Origin: Variovorax sp. OK212
GTDB lineage: Bacteria; Pseudomonadota; Gammaproteobacteria; Burkholderiales; Burkholderiaceae_C
Assembly (NCBI RefSeq): GCF_900112425.1
Contig: NZ_FOLP01000007.1
Span: 1-64,000, forward strand
Direction: 5' to 3'
Length of the DNA stretch: 64,000 nucleotides
The position numbers and the translations under genes are program-made. Of the stretch, positions 52,413 through 60,505 are shown one piece after another (position 1 is the stretch's first letter; each line of letters opens with the position of its first letter). The notes beneath the pieces are model-generated. The model did not search any database and had not been told where the DNA came from. It saw only the letters and a list, made by a program, of their open reading frames with translations.

Positions 52413-52673
52413 GGCGGCGTCTGCCTTCGGCTTCTGCGGCGCCTTCGCTGCAGCCTGCCGTGCCGCCTCCTGTGCCTCGGCCTCGCGCTGCTTCATCGCG
52501 CGGCGGCGCCCCGGTGCCCCCATCAGGTAAACCACCAGTGCCACCGGCCCCAATCCGTACAAAAGAAATGTGAAGATGGCGCCCAGCACCGTGCCCGTGG
52601 TGTTGGTGGCTTCGGCAACGGCCATCATCACGACGACATACAGCCAACCGATGACGATCAGATGGATAAACAC
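52344..52673 (-). CDS. Small membrane protein with charged tail
   Basis: A 109-residue inner-membrane protein from a GTG start at 52673. Two hydrophobic helices (FIHLIVIGWLYVVVMMAVAE and GAIFTFLLYGLGPVALVVYL) are followed by a basic turn (GAPGRRRAMKQ) and a long Ala/Lys/Glu-rich cytosolic tail. No ATG lies in frame near the first helix, so GTG (MFIHLIV...) is the best start; the ribosome binding site is weak. Its C-terminal coding part overlaps pgeF tail-to-tail by 69 bases. The tail could be coiled coil. I do not know its function. Confidence 0.65.
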   Translation of the reverse strand: MFIHLIVIGWLYVVVMMAVAEATNTTGTVLGAIFTFLLYGLGPVALVVYLMGAPGRRRAMKQREAEAQEAARQAAAKAPQKPKADAASDLPDQGSETPADAVAPVRKEP

Positions 52674-52800
52674 GAGAAGTTTCAGTTGGTAAGTGAACGG
52701 GCGGGTCCGCGGGGGCAAGCGTTGTGAGTGCCTTGTGAATGCAGGATACTCAAAACACGCAAGCCATCCGGATCGATTCAGGCGAGGACCAGGAGACATG

Positions 52801-54576
52801 ATGAAGCAACCCACGGGGGCCGATGCGTTCGCGCCCTTCCAGCAGGCACTGACCGAGGGATGGAGCAAGGCGCTGGAATCTTTCCAGCAGTCCGCCGCGC
52901 AAGGGGCTTCGGCCTTCAGCCCCGGCGGCACGCCGCTGTGGCAAATGCCGCAGATGCCCTCGATGCCCGGGCTCGCCAACGGCATGAAGATGCCCGAGCT
53001 GCCCAAGTTCTCCATCGCCCCCGAAAAGCTGCAGGCCATCCAGCAGCAGTACCTGGCCGACGCCACCGAACTCTGGGGCCAGGGCTTCAACGCCAGGCCT
53101 GAAGGCGACAAGCGCTTTGCCGGCGACGCCTGGGGCAGCAACCCGGTGTCGGCCTTCTCCGCGGCCGTGTACCTGCTGAACGGGCGCACCATGCTCCGCA
53201 TGGCCGAGTCCATCGACGCCGACGAGAAGACCCGGTCCCGCCTGCGCTTTGCCGTCGAGCAATGGATGGCCGCTTCTTCGCCGAGCAACTCGCTCGCGTT
53301 CAACGTCGATGCGCAGAAGAAGGCCATCGACACGCAGGGCGAGAGCATTGCCCGGGGCATCCAGAACCTGCTGCACGACGTGAAGCAGGGCCACCTCAGC
53401 ATGACCGACGAGAGCGCTTTCGAGGTGGGCCGCAACGTGGCCACCACCGAGGGCGCCGTGGTGTTCGAAAACGACTATTTCCAGCTGCTCGAATACAAGC
53501 CGCTCACGGCCAGGGTGTACGAGCGGCCGTTCCTGCTGGTGCCGCCGTGCATCAACAAGTTCTACATCCTCGACCTGCAGCCCGAGAACTCGCTCATCCG
53601 CTACGCGAACGAGCAGGGCCACCGCGTGTTCGTGGTGAGCTGGCGCAACCCCGACGAGTCGATGGCGCAGGCCACCTGGGACGACTACATCGAGAACGCC
53701 GCCATCAAGGCGATCCACACCGTGCAAGACGTCACGGGCAGCAAGCAGATCAACACGCTCGGCTTCTGCGTGGGCGGCACCATCCTGAGCACCGCGCTGG
53801 CCGTGCTCGCGGCGCGCGGCGAGAAGCCGGCCGCGTCGGTCACGCTGCTGACCACCTTCCTGGACTTCAGCGACACCGGCATCCTCGACATCTTCGTGGA
53901 CGAGCCGATGGTGGCCTACCGCGAGATGCAGCTCGGCAAGGGCGGCCTGCTGCCCGGCGGCGACCTGGCCTCGACCTTCAGCTTCCTGCGGCCCAACGAC
54001 CTCGTGTGGAACTACGTGGTGGGCAACTACCTCAAGGGCGAAACCCCGCCGCCGTTCGACCTGCTGTACTGGAACAGCGACGCCACCAACCTGCCGGGCC
54101 CGTTCTACGCCTGGTACCTGCGCAACACGTACCACGAGAACAAGCTGGCCAAGCCCAACGCGCTCACCGTGTGCGGCGAGAAGGTCGACCTGGGCAGCAT
54201 CGACATCCCGGCCTACATCTACGGCTCGCGCGAAGACCACATCGTGCCGATCGGCGGCGCCTATGCGTCCACGCAGCTGCTGCCGGGCAAGAAGCGCTTC
54301 GTGATGGGCGCGTCGGGCCACATCGCCGGCGTGATCAACCCGCCCGCCAAGAAAAAGCGCAGCCACTGGATCCGCGACGACGGCAAGTTCCCCAAGACCC
54401 AGCCCGAATGGCTGAGCGGCGCGCAGGAGCATCCGGGCAGCTGGTGGACCGACTGGGCACAATGGCTCAAGGGCAACGCGGGCAAGCAGATCCCCGCGCC
54501 CAAGGGCTACGGCAACGGCAAGGCCTACAAGGCCATCGAGCCGGCGCCGGGCCGCTACGTCAAGGCGAGAGCCTGA
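52801..54576 (+). CDS. phaC: Class I poly(R)-hydroxyalkanoate synthase
   Basis: A 591-residue PHA synthase that polymerises (R)-3-hydroxyacyl-CoA into storage granules. The lipase-like box GFCVGG holds the catalytic Cys323; Asp479 (SREDHIVPI) and His507 (GASGHIAGVINPP) complete the triad. The Ala/Gln/Pro-rich N-terminal ~100 residues and the alpha/beta hydrolase domain are as in the Cupriavidus enzyme (589 residues). ATG codons at 52798 and 52801 are adjacent; AGGAG at 52791 fits the second better. The acetyl-CoA acetyltransferase gene follows within 53 bases; no phaB reductase is nearby, an arrangement frequent in Comamonadaceae. Confidence 0.95.
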   Translation: MKQPTGADAFAPFQQALTEGWSKALESFQQSAAQGASAFSPGGTPLWQMPQMPSMPGLANGMKMPELPKFSIAPEKLQAIQQQYLADATELWGQGFNARPEGDKRFAGDAWGSNPVSAFSAAVYLLNGRTMLRMAESIDADEKTRSRLRFAVEQWMAASSPSNSLAFNVDAQKKAIDTQGESIARGIQNLLHDVKQGHLSMTDESAFEVGRNVATTEGAVVFENDYFQLLEYKPLTARVYERPFLLVPPCINKFYILDLQPENSLIRYANEQGHRVFVVSWRNPDESMAQATWDDYIENAAIKAIHTVQDVTGSKQINTLGFCVGGTILSTALAVLAARGEKPAASVTLLTTFLDFSDTGILDIFVDEPMVAYREMQLGKGGLLPGGDLASTFSFLRPNDLVWNYVVGNYLKGETPPPFDLLYWNSDATNLPGPFYAWYLRNTYHENKLAKPNALTVCGEKVDLGSIDIPAYIYGSREDHIVPIGGAYASTQLLPGKKRFVMGASGHIAGVINPPAKKKRSHWIRDDGKFPKTQPEWLSGAQEHPGSWWTDWAQWLKGNAGKQIPAPKGYGNGKAYKAIEPAPGRYVKARA

Positions 54577-54628
54577 GCTGCGGACACCCAGAACACCTCG
54601 ATTTCAAATCACTTCAACGGAGATCCTC

Positions 54629-55807
54629 ATGGAAGACATCGTCATCGTTTCGGCAGCACGCACGGCGGTTGGCAAGTTCGGCGGCGCGCTCGCCGGCATT
54701 GCGGCCACCGAGCTGGGCGCCATCGTCATCAAGGAAGTGATTGCGCGTGCCAACCTCAGCGCCGACCAGGTCGGCGAGGCCATCATGGGCCAGGTGCTCG
54801 CGGCCGGCGCCGGCCAGAACCCCGCGCGCCAGGCATGGCTGAAGGGCGGCGGCACCAAGGAAACGCCGGCGCTCACCATCAACGCCGTGTGCGGCTCGGG
54901 CCTGAAGGCCGTGATGCTGGCGGCCCAGGCCGTGGCCACGGGTGACAGCGAGATCGTCATTGCCGGCGGCCAGGAAAACATGAGCATGGCGCCGCACGTG
55001 CTGCCCAACTCGCGCAACGGCCAGCGCATGGGCGACTGGAAGATGGTCGACACCATGATCGTGGACGGCCTGTGGGACGTCTACAACCAGTACCACATGG
55101 GCATCACCGCCGAGAACGTGGCCAAGAAGTTCGGCATCGACCGCGCCGCGCAGGACGAGCTGGCACTGGGCAGCCAGACCAAGGCCGCCGCCGCGCAGGA
55201 CGCCGGCAAGTTCAAGGACGAGATCGTCGGCGTGAGCATTCCGCAGAAGAAGGGCGACCCGGTCGTCTTCGACCAGGACGAGTTCATCAACCGCAAGACC
55301 AGCGCCGAAGTGCTGGCCGGCCTGCGCCCCGCCTTCGACAAGGCCGGCGGCGTGACCGCGGGCAATGCCTCGGGCCTGAACGACGGCGCCGCCGCCGTGA
55401 TGGTCATGACCGCCAAGAAGGCCGCCGCGCTCGGCCTGAAGCCGCTGGGCCGCATCGCCAGCTATGCCACCGCCGGCCTCGACCCCGCCATCATGGGCAT
55501 GGGCCCGGTGCCCGCGTCGACCAAGGCGCTGCAGCGCGCCGGCTGGAAGGCCGCCGACCTCGACCTGCTGGAAATCAACGAAGCCTTCGCAGCACAGGCC
55601 TGCGCCGTGAACCGCGAAATGGGCTGGGACGTGAACAAGGTGAACGTGAACGGCGGCGCCATCGCCATCGGCCACCCCATCGGCGCGTCGGGCTGCCGCA
55701 TCCTGGTGACGCTGCTGCACGAAATGCAGCGCCAGAACGCCAAGAAGGGCATTGCCTCGCTGTGCATCGGCGGCGGCATGGGCGTGGCGCTGACCATCGA
55801 ACGCTGA
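54629..55807 (+). CDS. phaA: Acetyl-CoA C-acetyltransferase (biosynthetic thiolase)
   Basis: A 392-residue thiolase condensing two acetyl-CoA to acetoacetyl-CoA, the first step of PHB synthesis. Nucleophile Cys88 in NAVCGSGLKAV, catalytic His in NGGAIAIGHPIGASGCRI, and the second Cys in the C-terminal CIGGGMGVAL. Full length and all motifs intact. ATG preceded by ACGGAGATCCTC, a good ribosome binding site. Placed behind phaC, consistent with an operon; an independent role in ketone-body or leucine breakdown is possible but less likely. Confidence 0.93.
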   Translation: MEDIVIVSAARTAVGKFGGALAGIAATELGAIVIKEVIARANLSADQVGEAIMGQVLAAGAGQNPARQAWLKGGGTKETPALTINAVCGSGLKAVMLAAQAVATGDSEIVIAGGQENMSMAPHVLPNSRNGQRMGDWKMVDTMIVDGLWDVYNQYHMGITAENVAKKFGIDRAAQDELALGSQTKAAAAQDAGKFKDEIVGVSIPQKKGDPVVFDQDEFINRKTSAEVLAGLRPAFDKAGGVTAGNASGLNDGAAAVMVMTAKKAAALGLKPLGRIASYATAGLDPAIMGMGPVPASTKALQRAGWKAADLDLLEINEAFAAQACAVNREMGWDVNKVNVNGGAIAIGHPIGASGCRILVTLLHEMQRQNAKKGIASLCIGGGMGVALTIER

Positions 55808-55841
55808 TCACAAGGCGCTTGCGCCCTGTGGGTGTCGCCGC

Positions 55842-56474
55842 TCAGCGCGACATCGACGGGCGCAGCGCCATCGCGGCGCGCCAGCGCAGCAGCTCGGGGT
55901 GCTGTTCCCCGGGCTTGACCCGCACCACGCGGGCGAAGTCCACCGCCACCACGGCGGTGATGTCGGCCAGGCTGAACTGGCCGGCGGCAACGAAGTCGCG
56001 GCCGGCCAGCCGCGCATTCAAGGTCTCGAAGAAATGCTGCACGCGCGCCTGGCCGCGCTGTGCCAGCTCGGGAATCTGCGCGTAATTCACAGGGCCCGGC
56101 AACGCCCGGTCGGCCATGGCCGGCGAGCCGTTGCGCAGCGTCTCCGCAATGGCCAGCAAGCCCTCGAATTCGATGCGCCAGTTCCAGCTGGCGATCTCCG
56201 CCTTGTCCTGCGGCGTGCGGCCCATCAGCGCCGGCTCCGGGTAGCGGGCCTCCAGGTAGGCCGCGATGGCGGCGTTGTCGGTGAGCAGCGCGCCTTCCTC
56301 GGTGCGCAGCGCGGGCACCGTGCACTGCGGATTGATCTCGCGGTAGGCGGCGCCCAATTGCTCACCACGGGCGAGGTCGACCTGCACGGTGTCGTGGGCA
56401 ATGCCCTTTTCGGCAAGCAGGATGCGCGCGCGCCGCGGACTCGGTGCGGTGGCGCAGTCGTAGAGAATCGTCAT
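55842..56474 (-). CDS. Glutathione S-transferase family protein
   Basis: A 210-residue GST. The N-terminal domain has TILYDCATAPSPRRARILLA, the glutathione-site Pro in CTVPALRTEEG and the gamma-glutamyl-binding Asp/Asn in LTDNAAIAAYLEARYP; the helical C-terminal domain has FVAAGQFSLADITAVVAVDF, the N-capping motif of GST folds. The start MTILYDC at 56474 lies 28 bases from the start of the divergent YghU-type gene, so the two share a very short control region. An upstream in-frame start at 56531 would overlap that gene. Substrate unknown. Confidence 0.85.
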   Translation of the reverse strand: MTILYDCATAPSPRRARILLAEKGIAHDTVQVDLARGEQLGAAYREINPQCTVPALRTEEGALLTDNAAIAAYLEARYPEPALMGRTPQDKAEIASWNWRIEFEGLLAIAETLRNGSPAMADRALPGPVNYAQIPELAQRGQARVQHFFETLNARLAGRDFVAAGQFSLADITAVVAVDFARVVRVKPGEQHPELLRWRAAMALRPSMSR

Positions 56475-56502
56475 CGTCTGTTCAACTCCTGGAACACATT
56501 GC

Positions 56503-57408
56503 ATGAATGGCACGACCTCCACGGCCAGCACGGCCGCCGTAGCCGCTTACACGCCGCCCACCGTCTGGTCCTGGAACAAGGAAAGCGGCGGCCGCTTCGC
56601 GAACATCAATCGCCCGATCGCGGGTGCCACCCAGGAGAAAGACCTGCCGGTAGGGAAGCACCCGCTGCAACTCTATTCGCTCGCCACGCCCAACGGCGTG
56701 AAAGTGACGGTCATGCTCGAGGAATTGCTCGCGCTGGGCCACACCGGCGCCGAGTACGACGCCTGGCTGATCCGCATCAACGAGGGCGACCAGTTCGGCA
56801 GCGGCTTCGTGGCGGTGAACCCGAACTCCAAGATTCCCGCGCTCCTGGACCGCGGCGAGGCCACGCCCGTGCGCGTGTTCGAGTCGGGCGCGATCCTGCA
56901 GTACCTGGCCGAGAAGTTCGGCGGCGCCTTCCTGCCGGCCGAGCGCGCGGCGCGCGCCGAATGCCTGTCGTGGCTGTTCTGGCAGATGGGCAGTGCCCCG
57001 TATCTGGGCGGCGGCTTCGGGCATTTCTATGCCTACGCGCCCACGAAGATCGAATACGCCATCGACCGCTTCGCCATGGAAGTGAAGCGCCAGCTCGACG
57101 TGCTCGACCGCCGGCTGGCGCAGAGCCGCTACCTGGCGGGCAACGAATACACCATCGCCGACATGGCCGTGTGGCCCTGGTACGGCACGCTCGCCAAGGG
57201 CCAGCTGTACGAGGCGGGCGAGTTCCTGCAGGTGGGCGAGTACAAGAACGTGCTGCGCTGGACCGACGAGATCGCGCAGCGCCCCGCCGTGCAGCGCGGC
57301 CGCATGGTCAACCGCGCGTGGGGCCAGCCCGACAGCCAGCTGCACGAGCGGCACGACGCCGGCGACTTCGACACGCGCACGCAGGACAAGCTCGGCACGC
57401 CGAGTTGA
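56503..57408 (+). CDS. yghU: YghU-type glutathione-dependent disulfide-bond oxidoreductase
   Basis: A 301-residue nu-class GST. The long N-terminal arm (YTPPTVWSWNKESGGRFANI, NRPIAGATQEKDLPVGKHP) that lies across the partner subunit is diagnostic, as are SLATPNGVKVTVMLEELLAL, NPNSKIPAL and FESGAILQYLAEKFGG. YghU reduces organic hydroperoxides and disulphide bonds with two bound glutathiones and lacks the usual catalytic Ser/Cys, using a Thr-Pro-Asn loop instead (ATPNG is present). Full length. It is followed after 22 bases by an FMN reductase, suggesting a small redox operon. Confidence 0.92.
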   Translation: MNGTTSTASTAAVAAYTPPTVWSWNKESGGRFANINRPIAGATQEKDLPVGKHPLQLYSLATPNGVKVTVMLEELLALGHTGAEYDAWLIRINEGDQFGSGFVAVNPNSKIPALLDRGEATPVRVFESGAILQYLAEKFGGAFLPAERAARAECLSWLFWQMGSAPYLGGGFGHFYAYAPTKIEYAIDRFAMEVKRQLDVLDRRLAQSRYLAGNEYTIADMAVWPWYGTLAKGQLYEAGEFLQVGEYKNVLRWTDEIAQRPAVQRGRMVNRAWGQPDSQLHERHDAGDFDTRTQDKLGTPS

Positions 57409-57430
57409 GCCATCCACAAGGAGCCCACCC

Positions 57431-58021
57431 ATGAGCGACAACATCCTGGTCTTCTACGGCTCCTACCGCTCCGACCGCATGGGCGTGCGCCTGGCGGACT
57501 ACATCGTCAGCGCGTTGCGCGCGCGCGGCGACAACGCGCAGCTGGTGGACGCGAAGGAGGTCGACCTGCCCATGCTCGACCGCATGTACAAGGAATACCC
57601 CAAGGGCACCGCGCCCGCGGCCATGGAAGCGCTGGCCGAGAAGATCCGCAGCGCCGACGCCTTCGTCTTCGTCACCGGCGAATACAACTGGGGCCCGCAG
57701 CCGGGCCTGAAGAACCTCACCGACCACTTCCTCGAAGAGTGGTTCTGGCGGCCCGCGGCGGTGGCCAGCTATTCGGCGGGGCGCTTCTCGGGCGTGCGAT
57801 CGGGCACGGTGTGGCATTCGATCCTGTCGGAGATGGGCATGGTCGTGGTGTCGAGCACGCTGGCGGTCGGCCCGATCTCGCAGACGCTGGACGCGGCCGG
57901 CAAGCCCACGGGTGCGGCCGGCGAATCGCTGGAGCGCTCGTTCGGGCGCTTCGCGGACGACCTGGCCTGGTGGACCGAGGCGGCGCGGGCGCAGCGCGCG
58001 CGCAAGGCGCCGCCTTATTGA
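57431..58021 (+). CDS. NADPH-dependent FMN reductase family protein
   Basis: A 196-residue flavodoxin-fold oxidoreductase. ILVFYGSYRSDRMGVRLADY forms the phosphate-binding loop for FMN, and FVTGEYNWGPQPGLKNLTDH is the conserved second flavin-binding segment of the NADPH-dependent FMN reductase/azoreductase group. It starts 22 bases behind yghU with AAGGAG-type ribosome binding site (at 57418-57423). Probable quinone, azo or chromate-type reductase or flavin supplier; the specific electron acceptor is open. Confidence 0.88.
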   Translation: MSDNILVFYGSYRSDRMGVRLADYIVSALRARGDNAQLVDAKEVDLPMLDRMYKEYPKGTAPAAMEALAEKIRSADAFVFVTGEYNWGPQPGLKNLTDHFLEEWFWRPAAVASYSAGRFSGVRSGTVWHSILSEMGMVVVSSTLAVGPISQTLDAAGKPTGAAGESLERSFGRFADDLAWWTEAARAQRARKAPPY

Positions 58022-58044
58022 CCGAAAAGTACCAGCGTCGGCGC

Positions 58045-58172
58045 GTTGTTCACCGCCCAATTTTTGGGCAAAGTGATTAATACCTTTGTAAAACAACGAC
58101 TTGCGTTGCTTTTACAAGGCTCCTCATGAGTTATCCCCAAAGTTGTGCACTGAAAATGGGGACGACATGGGG
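58045..58172. repeat. Intergenic repeat element, copy 1
   Basis: One of two ~128-base direct copies in the 443-base gap between the FMN reductase and LysR genes. It opens with GTTGTTCACCGC, then a hairpin GCCCAA-TTT-TTGGGC, an AT-rich part, and a core (58110-58146) that is identical to copy 2 except for one base, containing CTCCTCATGAGTTATCCCCA. It closes with a GAAAATGGGGA stretch. 9-mers such as TTATCCCCA and TTGTGCACT loosely resemble DnaA boxes. It has no protein-coding look. Between the copies (58173-58290) I see nothing I can name. Confidence 0.75.
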
Positions 58173-58290
58173 TTTTCCACGATTCAGGTCCAAGTGGCTG
58201 AGCCGACCGCGCTTTTTGGCGGCCGTATATCGTGAAAAAGTACTCCTCGTACGCGCTTTCGGGCTTGACGGCACCGTTTAGGCTGCCAAG

Positions 58291-58417
58291 GTTGTTCACC
58301 GCTCAAAAATTGAGCAAACTAAGGAATACCCTTATGGAACAACAACTTATATGTGTTTTACAAGGCTCCTCATGAGTTACCCCCAAAGTTGTCCACGGAA
58401 AATGGGGATGGACAGGG
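58291..58417. repeat. Intergenic repeat element, copy 2
   Basis: Second copy of the element at 58045-58172, same orientation: GTTGTTCACCGC, hairpin GCTCAA-AAA-TTGAGC, an AT-rich part and the core at 58356-58392. The hairpin arms have changed bases on both sides (GCCCAA to GCTCAA with TTGGGC to TTGAGC), so base pairing is kept, which argues that the structure matters. Directly behind it GTTGTTCACC appears a third time (58419-58428), the start of a truncated third copy. Confidence 0.75.
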
Positions 58418-58464
58418 AGTTGTTCACCAAACGGCCGCAGGTGCCTGTTTTCGGGTGATGCCGC

Positions 58465-59391
58465 CTACTTGGGCTGTTCGGCCTGCTCTTGGGCCTGCTG
58501 CCCGGCGTAGTGCCGGCACAAGGTGTCGACCAGCGCCTGCGCATAGACCGGCAGCGCCGCCCGGTTGCGCACCAGCAGGTAGCGCTCGCGCACGCACCAC
58601 GCGTCGCCGAGCTCGATCAGCGCGAGCTGCATGCTCTCCTGGTTGCGCCGCGCCGCCGACTCCGGCACCACCCCGATGCCCACGCCGCTGCCGATCATCC
58701 GGCACATGGCGTCGAAGCTGCCGAGCTGGATGCGCAGCTTCTGCCGCTTGCCCAGGTTGTCGGTGATCTGCGCCAGGAAGGCCTGCAGCGTGCTGCCTTG
58801 CTGCATGCCGATGGCGTCTTCGTCGAGCGTCTCGGCGAACGAGATCTTGCGGCGCTTCGCGAAGCGATGCCCGCGCGCCGTGACCAGCACCAGCCGGTCG
58901 GTGCTGAAGTGGATCGACTCCAGCCCCAGCGTGTCGACCCGGCCCGCGACGATGCCGATGTCGGCGCGCCCGTCGAGCACGCCGCGCGGGATCTGAGCAT
59001 TCGGTTTTTCCTGAAGGTCGACGTTGATGCGCGGGTTGTGCGCCAGGAAGCCCGGCAGGATCTCGGGCAGGAAGTCGGTCACGGCCGTGGTGTTGGCGAA
59101 CACGCGCAAGTGCCCGCGCAGGCCGCCGCCGTACTCGAGCAGGTCGGCGCGCAGCTGCTCGGTCTGGTGCAGCACCAGCCGCGCATGGTGCAGGAAGGCT
59201 TCGCCCGGCGGCAACAGCCGCACGCCGCGCGCTTCGCGCTGCAGCAGCTGCAGTCCGGCCTGCGTTTCCAGCGCCTTGATGCGCGCGCTGGCCGCCGCCA
59301 GCGACAGGTGCTGGCGCTCGGCGGCGCGCGTGAGGTTGCCGAGTTCGGCCGCGGCCACGAACAGGCGCAGGTCGGTCAGGTCGAAAAGCAT
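58465..59391 (-). CDS. LysR-family transcriptional regulator
   Basis: A 308-residue LTTR. The winged HTH is at residues ~1-60 (MLFDLTDLRLFVAAAELGNL, RAAERQHLSLAAASARIKAL) and the two-lobed co-inducer domain at ~90-300 (LRGHLRVFANTTAVTDFLPE, GVGIGVVPESAARRN). The start at 59391 places the HTH as in all LTTRs; the upstream extension in frame is not protein-like. It diverges from the TTT receptor/hydratase/CoA-transferase/lyase operon across 121 bases and most likely activates that operon in response to its substrate or a CoA intermediate, as LTTRs beside itaconate genes do. Confidence 0.9.
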   Translation of the reverse strand: MLFDLTDLRLFVAAAELGNLTRAAERQHLSLAAASARIKALETQAGLQLLQREARGVRLLPPGEAFLHHARLVLHQTEQLRADLLEYGGGLRGHLRVFANTTAVTDFLPEILPGFLAHNPRINVDLQEKPNAQIPRGVLDGRADIGIVAGRVDTLGLESIHFSTDRLVLVTARGHRFAKRRKISFAETLDEDAIGMQQGSTLQAFLAQITDNLGKRQKLRIQLGSFDAMCRMIGSGVGIGVVPESAARRNQESMQLALIELGDAWCVRERYLLVRNRAALPVYAQALVDTLCRHYAGQQAQEQAEQPK

Positions 59392-59423
59392 CGCGTGATG
59401 GTAGGGGTCGGGCGGGCCCGAGC

Positions 59424-59440
59424 CTTCGGAATTGCAGAAG
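59424..59440. promoter_or_regulatory. Candidate LysR binding site
   Basis: CTTC-N9-GAAG, a perfect 4-base-arm dyad that contains a T-N11-A core, in the divergent region between the LysR gene and the TTT receptor gene. It lies about 75 bases before the receptor start, a usual position for an LTTR recognition site. Short motif, so chance is possible. Confidence 0.4.
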
Positions 59441-59512
59441 GCTGGGTTTTGAAATCGCAGATTGCGCGCGGGGGGAGGGCGCCCGACCATGCGGGCCATG
59501 GAGACAACACAC

Positions 59513-60493
59513 ATGAGATTGCGCGCATTCGCGCTGCTGGCCTTCGCCGCCGCAGCCACCCTGGCCGCACCCGCCGCGGCCAACGCCGACACCTACCCCT
59601 CGCGCCCCGTCACGCTCGTGGTGCCGCAGGCCGCCGGCGGCACCAACGACATCGTCGGGCGCCTCGTGGGCCAGAAGCTCGGCGAGGTGATGAACAACGC
59701 CAGCGTGGTGGTCGACAACCGCCCCGGCGCGGGCGGCAACATCGGCACGCAGCTGGTGGCCAAGGGCCCGAAGGACGGCTACACGCTGCTCATGACCATC
59801 AGCAGCAGCCAGGCCATCAACCCCGCGCTGTACAAGAACCCGGGCTTCGACCCGGTGAAGGACTTCAGGCCCGTCGGCCTCGTCGGCGCGGTGCCCAACG
59901 TGCTGCTGGTGAACCCGTCGTTCCCCGCGAAGAACCTGGCCGAGTTCCTGAAGCTCGCGCGGCAGAAGGGCGCCAACTACCAGTACGCCTCGGCCGGCAA
60001 CGGCACGCTGAACCACCTGCTCGGCGAAATGCTCAACAGCATGGCCGGCATCTCGCTGCAGCACGTGCCCTACAAGGGCGTGGCACCCGCGCTCAACGAC
60101 GTGCTGGGCGGGCAGCTGCCGATCGTCTTCGCGAGCCTGCCGTCGGCGCTCGCGCACATCAAGGCCGGCAAGCTGCGCGCGCTGGCCGTGAGCGGCGACA
60201 AGCGCTCCCCGGTGCTGCCCGACGTGCCCGCCATCGCCGAGGCCGTGCCGGGCTACAACGGCACGCTGTGGATCGGCCTGTTCGCCCCCGCGGGCGTGCC
60301 CGCCGACGTGCTCGCCACCCTGCAGGACGCCACGCGCAAGGCGCTGGCCTCGAAGGACCTGCGCGACAAGCTCGACCAGCAGGGCGTGGAAATCGCCGCG
60401 CCCACGTCGCCCGAACAGTTCACCGCGCTGCTGCAGGGCGACCTCGCCAAGTGGGCGCGGATCGTCAAGGCCTCGGGCGCCGCGGTCGACTGA
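59513..60493 (+). CDS. Tripartite tricarboxylate transporter (TTT) receptor, TctC/Bug family
   Basis: A 326-residue periplasmic binding protein. The signal peptide ends near ANA|D, followed by YPSRPVTLVVPQAAGGTNDI and VDNRPGAGGNIGTQLVAKGP, the typical Bug-family N-terminus whose loops bind a carboxylate. ATG 59513 is chosen because GGAG stands nine bases upstream; ATG 59498 is an alternative. TctA/TctB membrane genes are not adjacent, which is normal for the large Bug families of Burkholderiales. As first gene of the operon it probably captures the dicarboxylate that the next three enzymes break down. Confidence 0.92.
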   Translation: MRLRAFALLAFAAAATLAAPAAANADTYPSRPVTLVVPQAAGGTNDIVGRLVGQKLGEVMNNASVVVDNRPGAGGNIGTQLVAKGPKDGYTLLMTISSSQAINPALYKNPGFDPVKDFRPVGLVGAVPNVLLVNPSFPAKNLAEFLKLARQKGANYQYASAGNGTLNHLLGEMLNSMAGISLQHVPYKGVAPALNDVLGGQLPIVFASLPSALAHIKAGKLRALAVSGDKRSPVLPDVPAIAEAVPGYNGTLWIGLFAPAGVPADVLATLQDATRKALASKDLRDKLDQQGVEIAAPTSPEQFTALLQGDLAKWARIVKASGAAVD

Positions 60494-60505
60494 ATCACAC
60501 CTCCC

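Noticed and set aside
58015..58299. A 94-codon minus-strand frame through the first intergenic repeat.
   Set aside because: It runs across the hairpin and the repeat core, has no ribosome binding site and no recognisable homology. The repeat structure explains the region better, although the part between the repeats (58173-58290) is somewhat protein-like.
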